NCBI GenBank assembly: GCA_022059125.1
Contig: JAEUWY010000023.1
Location: 1,488,001-1,552,000 of the forward strand
Reading direction: 5' to 3'
Origin: Corynespora cassiicola
Taxonomy: Eukaryota > Ascomycota > Dothideomycetes > Pleosporales > Corynesporascaceae
Length of the DNA stretch: 64,000 nucleotides
Shown here: piece after piece, positions 32,361 through 41,529 of the stretch
Layout of the letters: each line of letters starts with the position of its first letter
Numbering within the stretch: the stretch's first letter is position 1
Notes under the pieces: generated by a model
What the model was told of the DNA's origin: nothing
What the model saw: the letters and a program-made list of their open reading frames with translations, nothing else
Databases searched by the model: none
Made by a program: the position numbers and the translations under genes

Positions 32361-33569
32361 ATGATGCAGCTCTACAAAGCCCTACGTTTAACACGCATCA
32401 TCGCAGGCCTGGCAACCGCCGGCCATGCTAGCTCCACCACCTCAACTCTCCCAAAGCGCGAACCTTGCATCGTCCCCGCCAATGGCTTCGAAGCCATCGA
32501 CGACTCCCCCGCCATCAACTCCGCCCTCCAAACCTGCGGCGACGGCGGCACCATCATCCTCCCCTCCTCCTCAACCTACAGCATCCACACCCCCATCAAC
32601 TTCTCCCCCTGCAAGAACTGCGACGTGCAGATCGAAGGCACCCTCCTCGTCGCCCCCGGCAACTGGAAGTACTGGGAGACGCAACCCTCGGTCCTCGTCC
32701 TCTCCGGTGTGACCGGGGCCCGCATCCGCAGCCTCACCGGCTCGGGTCTCATCGACGGCAACGCGGTAGACTGGTACACGAACCGCTGGGACAGCGGCTT
32801 CCTGACCACCCGCACCCTGATCGACATCACCGACGGCTCGTCCGCCATCAGCATAGACAACCTGGCGATTCGCAACCCGATGCAGCGCTTCGTCCGCGCC
32901 CAGCGCCACAGCAGGGACCTCTCCTTCTCCCGCCTGCGGCTCACGGCCGAGCAGCAGTGGGGGAGGTACCCCCGCAACGAAGTCGACGTCGCCGGCATCG
33001 AGCTCGGCGAGGCCACACACGTCGACATCGCCGACTCGAGCATCGAGTTCCACGCGCGGGCCTCGCACGCGGGGACCGTGGGCGTGTGCGTCCCGCTCGA
33101 CATTGGGACGCACGACGTGCATGTGCGCAACTTGACGTGCAAGGGCGCGTGGAGCGGCGTGGTCGTGGCGCTGAATTCCATGGGCACGATTGCCCCGACG
33201 GCCGCGCAGCTCGCCGACACCGTGTCCAACGTGCATGTCAGTGGCTTGGTGTTTGAGGGGGATACCGCGACGGGGTTCCAGTCGTATGGGCATAACAGCA
33301 CCATGAGGAATATCACGTGGGATGGGGTTACGGTGCTGGCGGGCGCGCCGGCGAATGCGAACCTGTGCTTTCTCAAGCTGCACAGTTGTACGCCGTGTCC
33401 GCCGCAGTGTTGGAGGTCGCTTGCTGCGAGCGTGACGGATATCTGGTTCAAGAGGTTCAGAGGCAATGTCGGGGAGACGCCTGGGGAGGGCCATATCTTT
33501 GGGTGGCCGTTGCAGAATATGAAGCCCGAGTATCATTTTGAGGACTGGAAGAATACGACGGTGGTGTAA
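32361..33569 (+). CDS. Secreted GH28-like pectinase-fold protein, catalytic residues not seen
   Basis: Single-exon protein of 402 residues with a hydrophobic N-terminus (LTRIIAGLATAGHASS) suggesting secretion and the right-handed parallel beta-helix layout of glycoside hydrolase family 28. Family-like features are the GGTIILPSSSTYSI start, VTGARIRSLTGSGLIDGNA and the repeating IDNLAIRNP / VRNLTCKG / ISGL turns. Where active polygalacturonases have N-T-D, D-D, G-H-G and R-I-K, this protein reads NEVDVAGIELGEATHVDI, then HAGTVGVCVPLDIGTHDVHV and CKGAWSGVVVAL, with no DD pair, no GHG and no RIK. It may be a divergent lyase/hydrolase or a non-catalytic binder. The coding region is strikingly GC-rich, with cysteines clustered at the C-terminus (LHSCTPCPPQCW). 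The start at 32361 has a second methionine directly following. Confidence 0.8.
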   Translation: MMQLYKALRLTRIIAGLATAGHASSTTSTLPKREPCIVPANGFEAIDDSPAINSALQTCGDGGTIILPSSSTYSIHTPINFSPCKNCDVQIEGTLLVAPGNWKYWETQPSVLVLSGVTGARIRSLTGSGLIDGNAVDWYTNRWDSGFLTTRTLIDITDGSSAISIDNLAIRNPMQRFVRAQRHSRDLSFSRLRLTAEQQWGRYPRNEVDVAGIELGEATHVDIADSSIEFHARASHAGTVGVCVPLDIGTHDVHVRNLTCKGAWSGVVVALNSMGTIAPTAAQLADTVSNVHVSGLVFEGDTATGFQSYGHNSTMRNITWDGVTVLAGAPANANLCFLKLHSCTPCPPQCWRSLAASVTDIWFKRFRGNVGETPGEGHIFGWPLQNMKPEYHFEDWKNTTVV

Positions 33570-33992
33570 TGCATTTTCATGCAGACACGACCAATTCAGA
33601 CAGTTGATCAACTCACTACTGACAGCTCTATACATTTAATGATGGCGATTCTTAATGACAACTTCACACACTATTACAGTGTTGACAACTACATCGACCA
33701 CTTTTCCATTGCCTCGAAGAATAGTATATATGATGCGGCATCACGTCAAAATAATAATAATAATAATCACACAGAGCACTCACAGAAAGAACTTCTGGAG
33801 CCAGGATGTCACATTCGTTTTGGGTTCGTCAAACCAAGACATTTCCCCGTTTCGCTGTCTTTTATCCCCTTTCTTCATAGCCTGCCCTTGCACCCATGGT
33901 AGGATCAGTCAAATCAGGGCATTTCCTCGCATCGCCGTCTTTTGCCCCCCTTTTCATCTCCCCCCTTCCATCTGCTTCAGCATCACACTGTC
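33570..33992. other. Convergent 3' intergenic with imperfect direct repeat
   Basis: 423 bp between convergent genes. It contains an AATAAT run (about 33,750-33,767) and two imperfect copies of a roughly 50-bp sequence (about 33,826-33,876 and 33,907-33,955; both with GTCAAA-C-A-G-CATTTCC...TCGC-GTCTTTT-CCCC). Confidence 0.5.
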
Positions 33993-36206
33993 TCAACCGA
34001 TAACCGCCTTGTTCGCTCTCTTGCCCCCCTTCTGCTGGGCGGCCTCGTGCTTCTTGAGGTCCTCGGGAACCTTGCTGATCTGGCTCCTTGAGAGCATCTG
34101 CTTGAGGTCGTACAGCACGTCCGCGTCCTCTGATCCCCAGAAGGTGATGGCGACACCGCTCTTTCCAGCACGACCCGTACGACCGATGCGGTGAGTGTAG
34201 CTTTCGATGGACATGGCCATGTTGAAGTTGACGACGAGGGAGACGTCTGGAACATCGATACCACGACCAGCGAGGTCGGTGGCAACAAGTATGTGGGTAC
34301 GGCCGTCACGGAGGGACTGGAGAGCGGCTTCACGCTGCTCCTGCGTCTTGCCACCGTGGAGCGTGACGGCGGAGAATCCCCAGTGCTTTATGTCGCGAGC
34401 GATGGCGTCGCAGTTGCGCTTGATATTCACAAAGACGATGATGGGAGGTGGATGTTCGGAGGAGCGCAGAATCTCTTCGAGGCGTCGTTTTCGTCGATCC
34501 TCACCTTGGATGTGCTCGACCCGCTGTTCGACCGTCTCGACAGCCTCGCCGGCATTGCCAATAGTGACGGTGGCAGGACGGCGAAGATACTTGCGTGCGA
34601 TTCTTTCCACTGCGACCGGCCTTTTTCTTCTGTTAGCATAGTCTATGAAGGGGTTCCAGGGGTCTGACATGGTAGCAGTGTACATCATTGTCTGCCTGTA
34701 CATCCCGCGGGTCATGGCTACCCCGTCCTCTGCGTCATCGGTGTCAGGCTTCTCGTTGTTAACGGGCAATGCGTCCAGGATTTTGTTTACGGGTTCTTCA
34801 AATCCAAGATCGATCATCCGATCGGCCTCGTCCATAATGACGTAACTGCATTGTGAGAGGACGAGCACTCGGCGCTCGATACAGTCGAGGAGACGTCCGG
34901 GGGTGGCAATGACGATATGTACGCCTTTGGAAAGCCGGTGGGCTTGCTCCTCCAAGGAGTGACCACCGACGATAACGACCGTCGAGAACCCGAGGGGTTC
35001 AGCAAACTTCTTGGCCTCGCTTTCGATTTGCTGGGCCAATTCGCGGGTGGGCGCAAGAATGAGCGCATATGGGCCATCCTGAATGTTCATGGGCGTGAAG
35101 CGCGGTAGCTCTGATATATATACAAGAAGAGGAAGGAGGAAGGCCGCGGTCTTACCAGAACCAGTAACGGCAACACCGATGAGGTCCCGGTTTTTTAGTG
35201 CGATAGGAATGGCAGCACGCTGAATAGCTGAAGGTTCAGTGTAACCGACCTTTTCGACGATGCTGAGGATGTTTTCTGGAAGACCAGACTCCTGCCAGTT
35301 TCGCATAGGGTTGGGAATGTTGCCGCCCTTGGTGCTGATGTTAAAGTCTTCTTTAAAAATACGCCAGTCGCGCTCGCGCATGTCCTCCAACTTCTTCTTG
35401 CTCCAGTGCTTGTTGAATGCGGTACGGCTGCCATGCTCTTTCCGCCGGCGTTCCATCTCCAAGAGGGCTTCTGCTCGCTCCTGCCCATGCTCAGGGTCGT
35501 TCTCGAGGTAACCTTTAACTTTCTGCTGCGTGCGCCTGTCACGCTCCTCCTCGTCCAGGACAAAGCCACCCAGCCTGTTGTAGCCATAGTCGCCCCAGTG
35601 CATCCGGTTCTTGTATATGGGATCATGGTCTTGACTAGTGTCCTCTTCGTCGTCCCACCCGAAGTTGAACTTGTTTTCGGATCGCCTATTCCTCTTCTTG
35701 GCTGAGAATTTGGACTGGTTGAGGTCCGGACCCATATATCGCTGACGAATGAGGCTCGCCTCTGCGTCTTCAGCGGCCGGTCGCTTGGCTGTGCGCTTGT
35801 GGGGGGCCGGTGGAGGCATCATGTCACCCTTGCGCATGGAGGCAGGGCCGGTCGGAATGCTCATTGCTTGAGGAGCAGTAGGGCCTGCGAGCGATACGCC
35901 ACGATTATCCCAGGGTGCGGATGGAATATCGAAGGGGCTTGCGCCATTTCGGCGTGCCTCCGCTACCCAGTTCTGCCTGCGCTCCTTTTCGGCGTCTTTC
36001 TGGCGCTCGGCAAGCTTAATCTGATTGCGCTCGGCCTCGTTGAGAAACTTCGGCTTGGCAGCGGCTGCCTCTTTCTCATGGTATGACTTAAGGACATCCT
36101 CGATGCGGGGAGGCTGTTTGCCTCGCATAGAAGACCAGCCCTTCTTGACCTTGGGCACACGAGCAGGGCCCAGCTCCTTAGGCGGAGGATCTTGTTGTGA
36201 GTCCAT
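33993..36206 (-). CDS. PRP28: Pre-mRNA splicing DEAD-box helicase Prp28
   Basis: ATP-dependent RNA helicase that swaps U1 for U6 at the 5' splice site during spliceosome activation (U5-100K in animals); nuclear. Single exon, 737 residues. The N-terminal region (1-290) is charged with the family-specific WSSMRGKQPPRIEDVL and KPKFLNEAERNQIKLAERQ segments. Helicase motifs: TGSGKT (348-353), PTRELA (386-391), TPGR (about 435-438), DEAD (459-462), TATM (SAT counterpart, about 513), and HRIGRTGRAG (about 680). The long insert after motif II, containing DTDDAEDGVAMTRGMYRQT, is characteristic of Prp28. A 21-bp tandem repeat lies just upstream of the start. Confidence 0.95.
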   Translation of the reverse strand: MDSQQDPPPKELGPARVPKVKKGWSSMRGKQPPRIEDVLKSYHEKEAAAAKPKFLNEAERNQIKLAERQKDAEKERRQNWVAEARRNGASPFDIPSAPWDNRGVSLAGPTAPQAMSIPTGPASMRKGDMMPPPAPHKRTAKRPAAEDAEASLIRQRYMGPDLNQSKFSAKKRNRRSENKFNFGWDDEEDTSQDHDPIYKNRMHWGDYGYNRLGGFVLDEEERDRRTQQKVKGYLENDPEHGQERAEALLEMERRRKEHGSRTAFNKHWSKKKLEDMRERDWRIFKEDFNISTKGGNIPNPMRNWQESGLPENILSIVEKVGYTEPSAIQRAAIPIALKNRDLIGVAVTGSGKTAAFLLPLLVYISELPRFTPMNIQDGPYALILAPTRELAQQIESEAKKFAEPLGFSTVVIVGGHSLEEQAHRLSKGVHIVIATPGRLLDCIERRVLVLSQCSYVIMDEADRMIDLGFEEPVNKILDALPVNNEKPDTDDAEDGVAMTRGMYRQTMMYTATMSDPWNPFIDYANRRKRPVAVERIARKYLRRPATVTIGNAGEAVETVEQRVEHIQGEDRRKRRLEEILRSSEHPPPIIVFVNIKRNCDAIARDIKHWGFSAVTLHGGKTQEQREAALQSLRDGRTHILVATDLAGRGIDVPDVSLVVNFNMAMSIESYTHRIGRTGRAGKSGVAITFWGSEDADVLYDLKQMLSRSQISKVPEDLKKHEAAQQKGGKRANKAVIG

Positions 36207-37181
36207 TGCGGTGTGAAGACTGCAGAACTGCTTGCAGTGTCAGTAGAGTGGTGGTGAAGTGTAGTAGAGTGGTGGTGAAGTGTAGTAGAGCGGTGGTGAA
36301 GTGCAGTAGAGTGGTGGTGAAGTGTAGTAAAGTAATAGTGAGGTGGAAGAGGAGCAGTACTTAAATAATGGTGGAGGAGCGGCTAGCGAGAGAAAAATGT
36401 TGGTGGTGTTGAAGTTGAAGTCGAAGGTGTCGCGACGATCCGTGGTTGAGAGGTGGACCCTGCGCGCATCGCCTGATCACGTGTAAGCGGGTGCCTGCCC
36501 ACAGGCACGGACCCCCCGCATACAGCCCTCACCCTAGCTCAGAGGCCCAGCCATTTTTATGACAGCAGCTAAATGCTCTGTCGGCTCCACAATCAACTAC
36601 ACCAATTCAAAAGGGCCTTGTTGCGCTATCTAGGTAGACATCTGAGCTGGGGGGGAGTGGACCGTAACTGCCTGCGGGCGACAGCGCTTTATGATTGTTA
36701 CAACGCGCTTTCCGGCTGGCGAGATGAAATGGCAAGATGCTGTGAAGCCGCCATAATGACTTTAGGCTATACCAGGAACAAGGTCTCCAGATGAGGAGTA
36801 TGGTAAACCTGTTGAGCATTTGTTCAGTGGATCGTATGGGGTCAACAACCATACTTGATGAAAACTCAAGAATAGTTGTCCCCAGCAACATAAGCCTATT
36901 ACCAAACGTTTTCTCATATAAAGATTATTTCTAGCAGCATTCATTTCGGTGGGGCACCAGTGTCACGTCAACAAATTAAGAACGTCTCTGGAAGCAGGAT
37001 AGCCAGAGCTATACTATCCCTCATGACTAGTCTTTTGCTCTATGTGATACAGATGCCAGTCGAGTATGATCGTAATGCCGTAGTCGTAGGTCGAAGCTCG
37101 TAGCCGACCCATACCCATCGTGACCACCGATTCCGTTACCCTTGTCGTCCAAAACGTGCGTGCCACAGCAGAGTGACCCGC
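36207..37181. promoter_or_regulatory. Intergenic, PRP28 promoter
   Basis: 975 bp. The PRP28-proximal part contains the tandem repeat at 36244-36348, a TCACGTG box near 36477, and a small hairpin (GTGCCTG/CAGGCAC) near 36491-36508. The remainder up to the beta3 gene holds nothing recognisable. Confidence 0.5.
36244..36348. repeat. 21-bp tandem repeat, five units
   Basis: Five consecutive units of a 21-bp sequence close to TAGAGTGGTGGTGAAGTGTAG. Units 1-4 differ by single bases, unit 5 is degenerate. It lies 38-142 bp upstream of the PRP28 start codon, so in its promoter or 5'UTR. Confidence 0.9.
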
Positions 37182-37965
37182 TCAGTCTTGCCTACCCTTC
37201 AATAACCGCTTCGTCACCTTGTCCTTCTCAATGATGTAGACGTGTGCACCCCAGCCGGACAACGCATCGCGATCCACGGCGTTGAGCAGCGCTTGTGAGA
37301 CGGTCTCGAAGAGGTCCTCGGGGCCCTGTAAGCAAGTTAGCCATGCTCCCACCCATCTCCATCCAAACGTAGAAACATACCAGATCAGGCTCCCAAAGCC
37401 CCTCACAGGTACCAAACAGTTGGTCACTGGCCGTGCCACTGACAATGAAGTCCTTGGCAAAATCAATGCACCCAATGCTGTCGAAACCGCAGATGAAGGG
37501 CTTTCCCGTCGTCTGGTTGATCCCCGCAATCACCGGCGACACAAAGTAGGGCCCAAATCTCCGCTCGTACAGTGACGAGCTAACGAGATTCGCCATGGTC
37601 TGCGGAGAGATGTTGCGCTCCTCGCGCAGCCGGTACATGTTGACTTTGTAGCGGAAGAGATCGGACACGGTCGACACATCGGTGGCAAGGCCCGTCAGGC
37701 CCAGAAATACATCGCCGTACTGGAAGATCTTGGGGAAGTTGTTGGAAACGGTGAGGGCCTGCATTCCAAGACGCAGATCGCAGGCTATGGCGACGCAGTC
37801 CTTGCCCACCATGGCCACGCAGGCACCGCCGTCTGTTGTAGGATTAGGAAATGAAATCAGCAGCTGGATATGGGTCGGATGTACTTATTGAGAACGGAGA
37901 CGACTGTGGGATGTTAGCTGCGGGTGCCATGCTGTGCTGTCCTGCGGGGTGGTGAAGCTTACCAT
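37182..37965 (-). CDS. PUP3: 20S proteasome subunit beta type-3
   Basis: Non-catalytic beta3 subunit of the 20S proteasome core. Exons 37965-37963 (the ATG alone), 37903-37885, 37832-37381 and 37325-37182; introns 59, 52 and 55 nt. The product is 205 residues, the family length. It begins [20 protein letters not shown] (the G-G-x-x-x-A-M-x-G-K start of beta3), then [38 protein letters not shown], the helix [20 protein letters not shown] (as [11 protein letters not shown]...), and ends [20 protein letters not shown]. As in other beta3 subunits there is no catalytic N-terminal Thr propeptide. The coding part of the first exon is just the start codon. The gene is divergent from mL59 with a 277-bp shared promoter. 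Confidence 0.92.
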
Positions 37966-38242
37966 GGCTGTCAATATGTGCGGGAGGTGTTGTTATCCGT
38001 CCAAAGGCAACAGCGGGGTGGTAAAGGGAGCGGGTCGTGGGAGAGAGGAGGGGGGCGGGGGAGGTGTTGATGGAGCTGTAGTGATGTCGCCGTAGGTAGC
38101 AGCTAACGCGCGGTCGAGCTCCCCGGCGGACCTGGGGCGCTTGGGCCATGACCCTCTACACGTGACGACGAATTTCATCGACGGGAGACGAGCGCAACTC
38201 TAGCAGCCAGCACTCCTCTTCCCATCCCACAATCCGCCCACA
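37966..38242. promoter_or_regulatory. Divergent promoter of proteasome beta3 and mL59
   Basis: 277 bp separate the two divergent start codons; a compact bidirectional promoter. No named motif is called. Confidence 0.6.
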
Positions 38243-38892
38243 ATGAGCACGCCAAATCAAGTCAGGCTCGCGAAATCGCTGCCCCCGCGGCTCCTCCGCT
38301 TCTTCGAGCGTTTCCCTCCGCCAGCGCTCGTCCAGAATGCGCCTGTTCCGCCCTCAACGACTCTAGACACACCCGTTGCGCCCATAACCTCGCCCGCAGA
38401 CCCCAATGCGGCGGCCACCGATTCAGCAGCCCCAGCACCCGCTGAATTCACATCAGTCACTCAGGAACTCCCTTACCACAATCCATTCCAGCCCCGCAAA
38501 AACTTCGTGACCGGAAAATGGCATGGCCCCGTGTACGGTCTGCGGAAACAGGCCGACCTCGTGAAGCTGGCCCAGCAGCACGGCGTGTTGGATCTTTTGC
38601 CTTACACCATCAAGAAGCCCGGCGAGAAGGAGAAGAGGAGGATAGAGAGGGGTCTGCAGGTCAAGGGTACGGGTGTCGATCAGAAGGTCAAGGGTAAATT
38701 GTGGGAGAGGACGCTCAAGGGACGCTTGGAGACCAGGAAGCAGGCTATGCTCGACATGCCAGCCCTTATCCAGGAATGGAAACAGGTACGTTCACCGGAG
38801 AGGCTATGCGCGGTGCGGGTGACTAACAAATTGCACAGAAGGGACATGGTCGCGGATGGAAGAAGTGGCCAAGCGGAAAGGCGAAGAAATAG
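38243..38892 (+). CDS. MRPL25: Mitochondrial large ribosomal subunit protein mL59 (MrpL25 type)
   Basis: Fungal mitoribosome large-subunit protein. Exons 38243-38785 and 38839-38892 (intron 53 nt, GTACGT...GCACAG) give 198 residues. The N-terminus (VRLAKSLPPRLLRFFERFPP) is the conserved start of the family. Then comes a disordered Ala/Pro linker, the conserved NPFQPRKNFVTGKWHGPVYG then LRKQADLVKLAQQHGVLDLL block, and a basic region (KKPGEKEKRRIERGLQVKG). The last exon supplies KGHGRGWKKWPSGKAKK, a basic tail typical of rRNA-binding proteins; missing the splice would replace it with an unrelated extension. Imported into mitochondria. Confidence 0.88.
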
Positions 38893-39389
38893 ATGCGTTG
38901 TTGAAGCGCATTCACAATGGGAGGAGTTCGTCTGGCGCCGATACCGATGCATTGTCGGGTCGCAGACGCCTTGTATATTCTACATGTACGGGAGGGATAG
39001 CATTTTGCCATGGAGTTACGGCACCAAGCGCTTCGCTTTGTATCATACCAAAAGAGAGCATGTTCACGCACGCAAGTCCCCTTGCACAGGATGAGTAGAT
39101 TCGGCCTGTCAGCAGCGAGCTGATGCATTCTATATAGGAGCGGTGATGTTCCTTCAATTGGTAAAAAGGGGGGTATCCGACTCTGCTAACCTTCATTATG
39201 CACTCGACTCCAGTTCTCCCAAAACGCTAATGAATGATCTAAACGATCGTAATGCTGGTCTTGTTCCATGCTGCCGCCCTCGACATCCTCCGACCTCCGA
39301 ACCGAAGACAAAAGAAATCCATGCAAATGTATCCAGTTCCGGATCTGTACACCACCAGGGTATGTGTTCCTCCGACATGCACCATTTCT
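38893..39389. other. Convergent 3' intergenic
   Basis: 497 bp between two convergent genes. No gene or repeat is supported. Confidence 0.5.
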
Positions 39390-40459
39390 CTACATAACCA
39401 TCTCCTCATCGTGGTAGATGGGCCGGACATCATAGTCCCGAGCGTGTGCAAATGCTCCATACTGGTTCTCCATATCCAAGATGCTCCCGACATTCTTCTC
39501 CCACAGCCCGCCGTTGCTGCCCATGTGGCCGTAGACGGGGTCAGTGGCCTGATTGTACTTGTTCGACTCGGCGAGCTTTGCCGACTGCTCGTACTCTCGC
39601 CTGGCCAGCATATCATAGCCGGAGACAATGTACGGCTCTGCGTTGCTCGGGGACGACGTGATGTTCCTCGTTGCCTCGTTCTCATACATGCTCTGTTCGA
39701 GCTGCTGCTGGTGGGAGCGGATTGCCTGCTCTTGCGCCTCCTGCTCCAAGGCCTTTTCGTACCGCAGCTTGGCCATGGCCTCTTCTTGGGCCAGGCTCGT
39801 GGGCGGCCAGTCATACAGCTGCCTGGAGGTGTTGTAGTCTACGCCCGGCGGATATCCCTGCCTGCCGCTCGGCGGCGAGATGCGCCACAGCTCGAGAAGG
39901 CGCAAGCGCTGGTCATCGTCTGCGTTTTGGAACAGGTCAATCTGGGAGGGGAAGAGGAGGGTAGGGTCGATGCTGTTGCGCAACAGCACGGCGGCGAGCT
40001 CGGACGCATCGATGTGCGTCTTCACCGGCTCTTGCTTGGCGGGCACGACATAGTGAGTATGGGTATAGTGCTGGGAGGCGTAGGTGATTGGCTTGGAAAG
40101 GGGCTCTGGCTGGTGCACTGGCTGTTCCTGTTCCTGTTGCTGCTGCTGCTGCTGCTGTTCTTGCTGCGGTTGCGATTGCGGGGGCTGTGGGGGCGGGGTT
40201 TGGGCAAGATTCATGTTGGCTGAAAACAGCCGGGCGAGTTCTTCTTGCTGCATGTTGGCCTCCTCTTCTTGCTTGCCTCGCACGTTGATGCCGGTGGATA
40301 TGGCGCCGCACTATGACGTAATGGTCAGTGGGTGGACGTCGCAGCAGACTTCAGGCTTACGTGGGAGCACGAGTTGTTCTGGGAGAAGACGGAAGCTGTA
40401 AAGGGGACAGTGGTGTTGTAAGTGCAGAGGTTGCAGTAGTGGACAAGGAGCGGCTGCAT
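39390..40459 (-). CDS. Zinc-ribbon/polyglutamine protein, unrecognised
   Basis: Two exons, 40459-40361 and 40310-39390 (intron 50 nt, GTAAGC...GTCATAG), give 339 residues. The first exon, easily missed, supplies YCNLC and most of a second pair CSHC, completed by the splice. Together C-x2-C ... C-x2-C spaced by about 20 residues look like a small zinc ribbon at residues 8-36. The next region has a Gln/Pro tract (EQQQQQQQQEQEQ). A conserved-looking core follows (HIDASELAAVLLRNSIDPTL, LFPSQIDLFQNADDDQRLRL, LELWRISPP), then a coiled-coil segment (QEEAMAKLRYEKALEQEAQE) and a tail with DPVYGHMGSNGGLWEKN. A nuclear or scaffold role is possible, but no family is recognised and no function is claimed. 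Confidence 0.75.
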
Positions 40460-41529
40460 CAGAGGATCTCGGGTATCAACAGGTACTCGGTCAGCACCGG
40501 GCGTGTTGGCGGTTGCGGGCGAGGAGAGACGGGGAGAGGGAGAGGTCAGAGGCTGTACATTAGTGGGTGGGCAAGTAGTGCTCGGAGCAGACTGGAGGCT
40601 ATGGAGTCGTCGGACCAGCTAGCGTAGCGCAGCCTTTCAGAGTCCGCGAGTTCTCTATGGAGGGCAGGATGTGGTTTCCCCGGCGCGTCGCGTTGGGCGC
40701 TTCTCTGATGCCTACTGTATGGCGGGGGCGCCTGTTAAGTAGAAATACCGCGGCGGGCAGCAAGAGTGCCTGGACAAAGAGCAGCGGCTTGGGGAGCAGG
40801 GGCAGAAGCAGGATTACCAACAAAGCCGGGCAAAGAGGGAGACTGTCAGTGTGGTGAGCGGCTTTGTGGCGAGGGTGGTCGCTTTATGTAGCGTGACGGC
40901 TTGGGTCATGGGTTCGCCGATGGGGGGCACTGGGGGGATGTAGGGAGCAAAAAAAGCGGGATGAGGCGCGCGCCCATCCAGTCACCGGAGACCTGAAACA
41001 TAAAATGCCCCGCTAGTGCGCGCTGGGCCAATGGACCCTGGCTGTCTTTTGCAAATTGCTGTCGACAACTCATCAGCGCTGTATTGGCGGATGCGCCCTC
41101 GAACCGCGGCCGCCGACGATTGGAGCGTCTAATGTCGGGAGAAGCTGTGGGCACCGGTGCAAAAAGCACTCGGGCCACTCTGAGGGCGACAACATCGAGG
41201 CCCAACAGCGGGGGCAATGCGCGCAGGCGGCTTCGGGAGCCAGAAGGCAAACGGTCGGTCCTGTGCTGGTCCGCGGGTGGTGGGCTGCCGTGCTGGACTC
41301 CATTCCGGGCGGGAGCATTTGATGCCAAGACGTCCAGCCCGCGCTAACCGCATCGAGAACGAAGCTTCAACGCGCAACCCGCAACTGCCTACGCTGCACA
41401 TCACCAACTGGAACCATCAACTCCGCCGACCCCAGCAATTCACCCCCTCCGCCCTCCGCACTCGCCCTCTCCGCCGCCCCCATCTCTTGGTCCATCCTCT
41501 AAACCCGCCGCCCGCCCGCCTCGCCCACC
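40460..41529. promoter_or_regulatory. Divergent promoter region
   Basis: 1070 bp between divergent starts. GC-rich throughout. Open frames on both strands here are long because of base composition and show no domains. Confidence 0.45.

Noticed and set aside
32465..33635. Three long frames overlapping the GH28-like gene on both strands
   Set aside because: The gene's very GC-rich third positions leave other frames open; only the chosen frame shows signal peptide and beta-helix pattern.
39252..40223. 323-codon plus-strand frame
   Set aside because: Antisense of the zinc-ribbon/polyQ gene; hydrophobic runs come from reading CAG repeats as CTG (poly-Leu).
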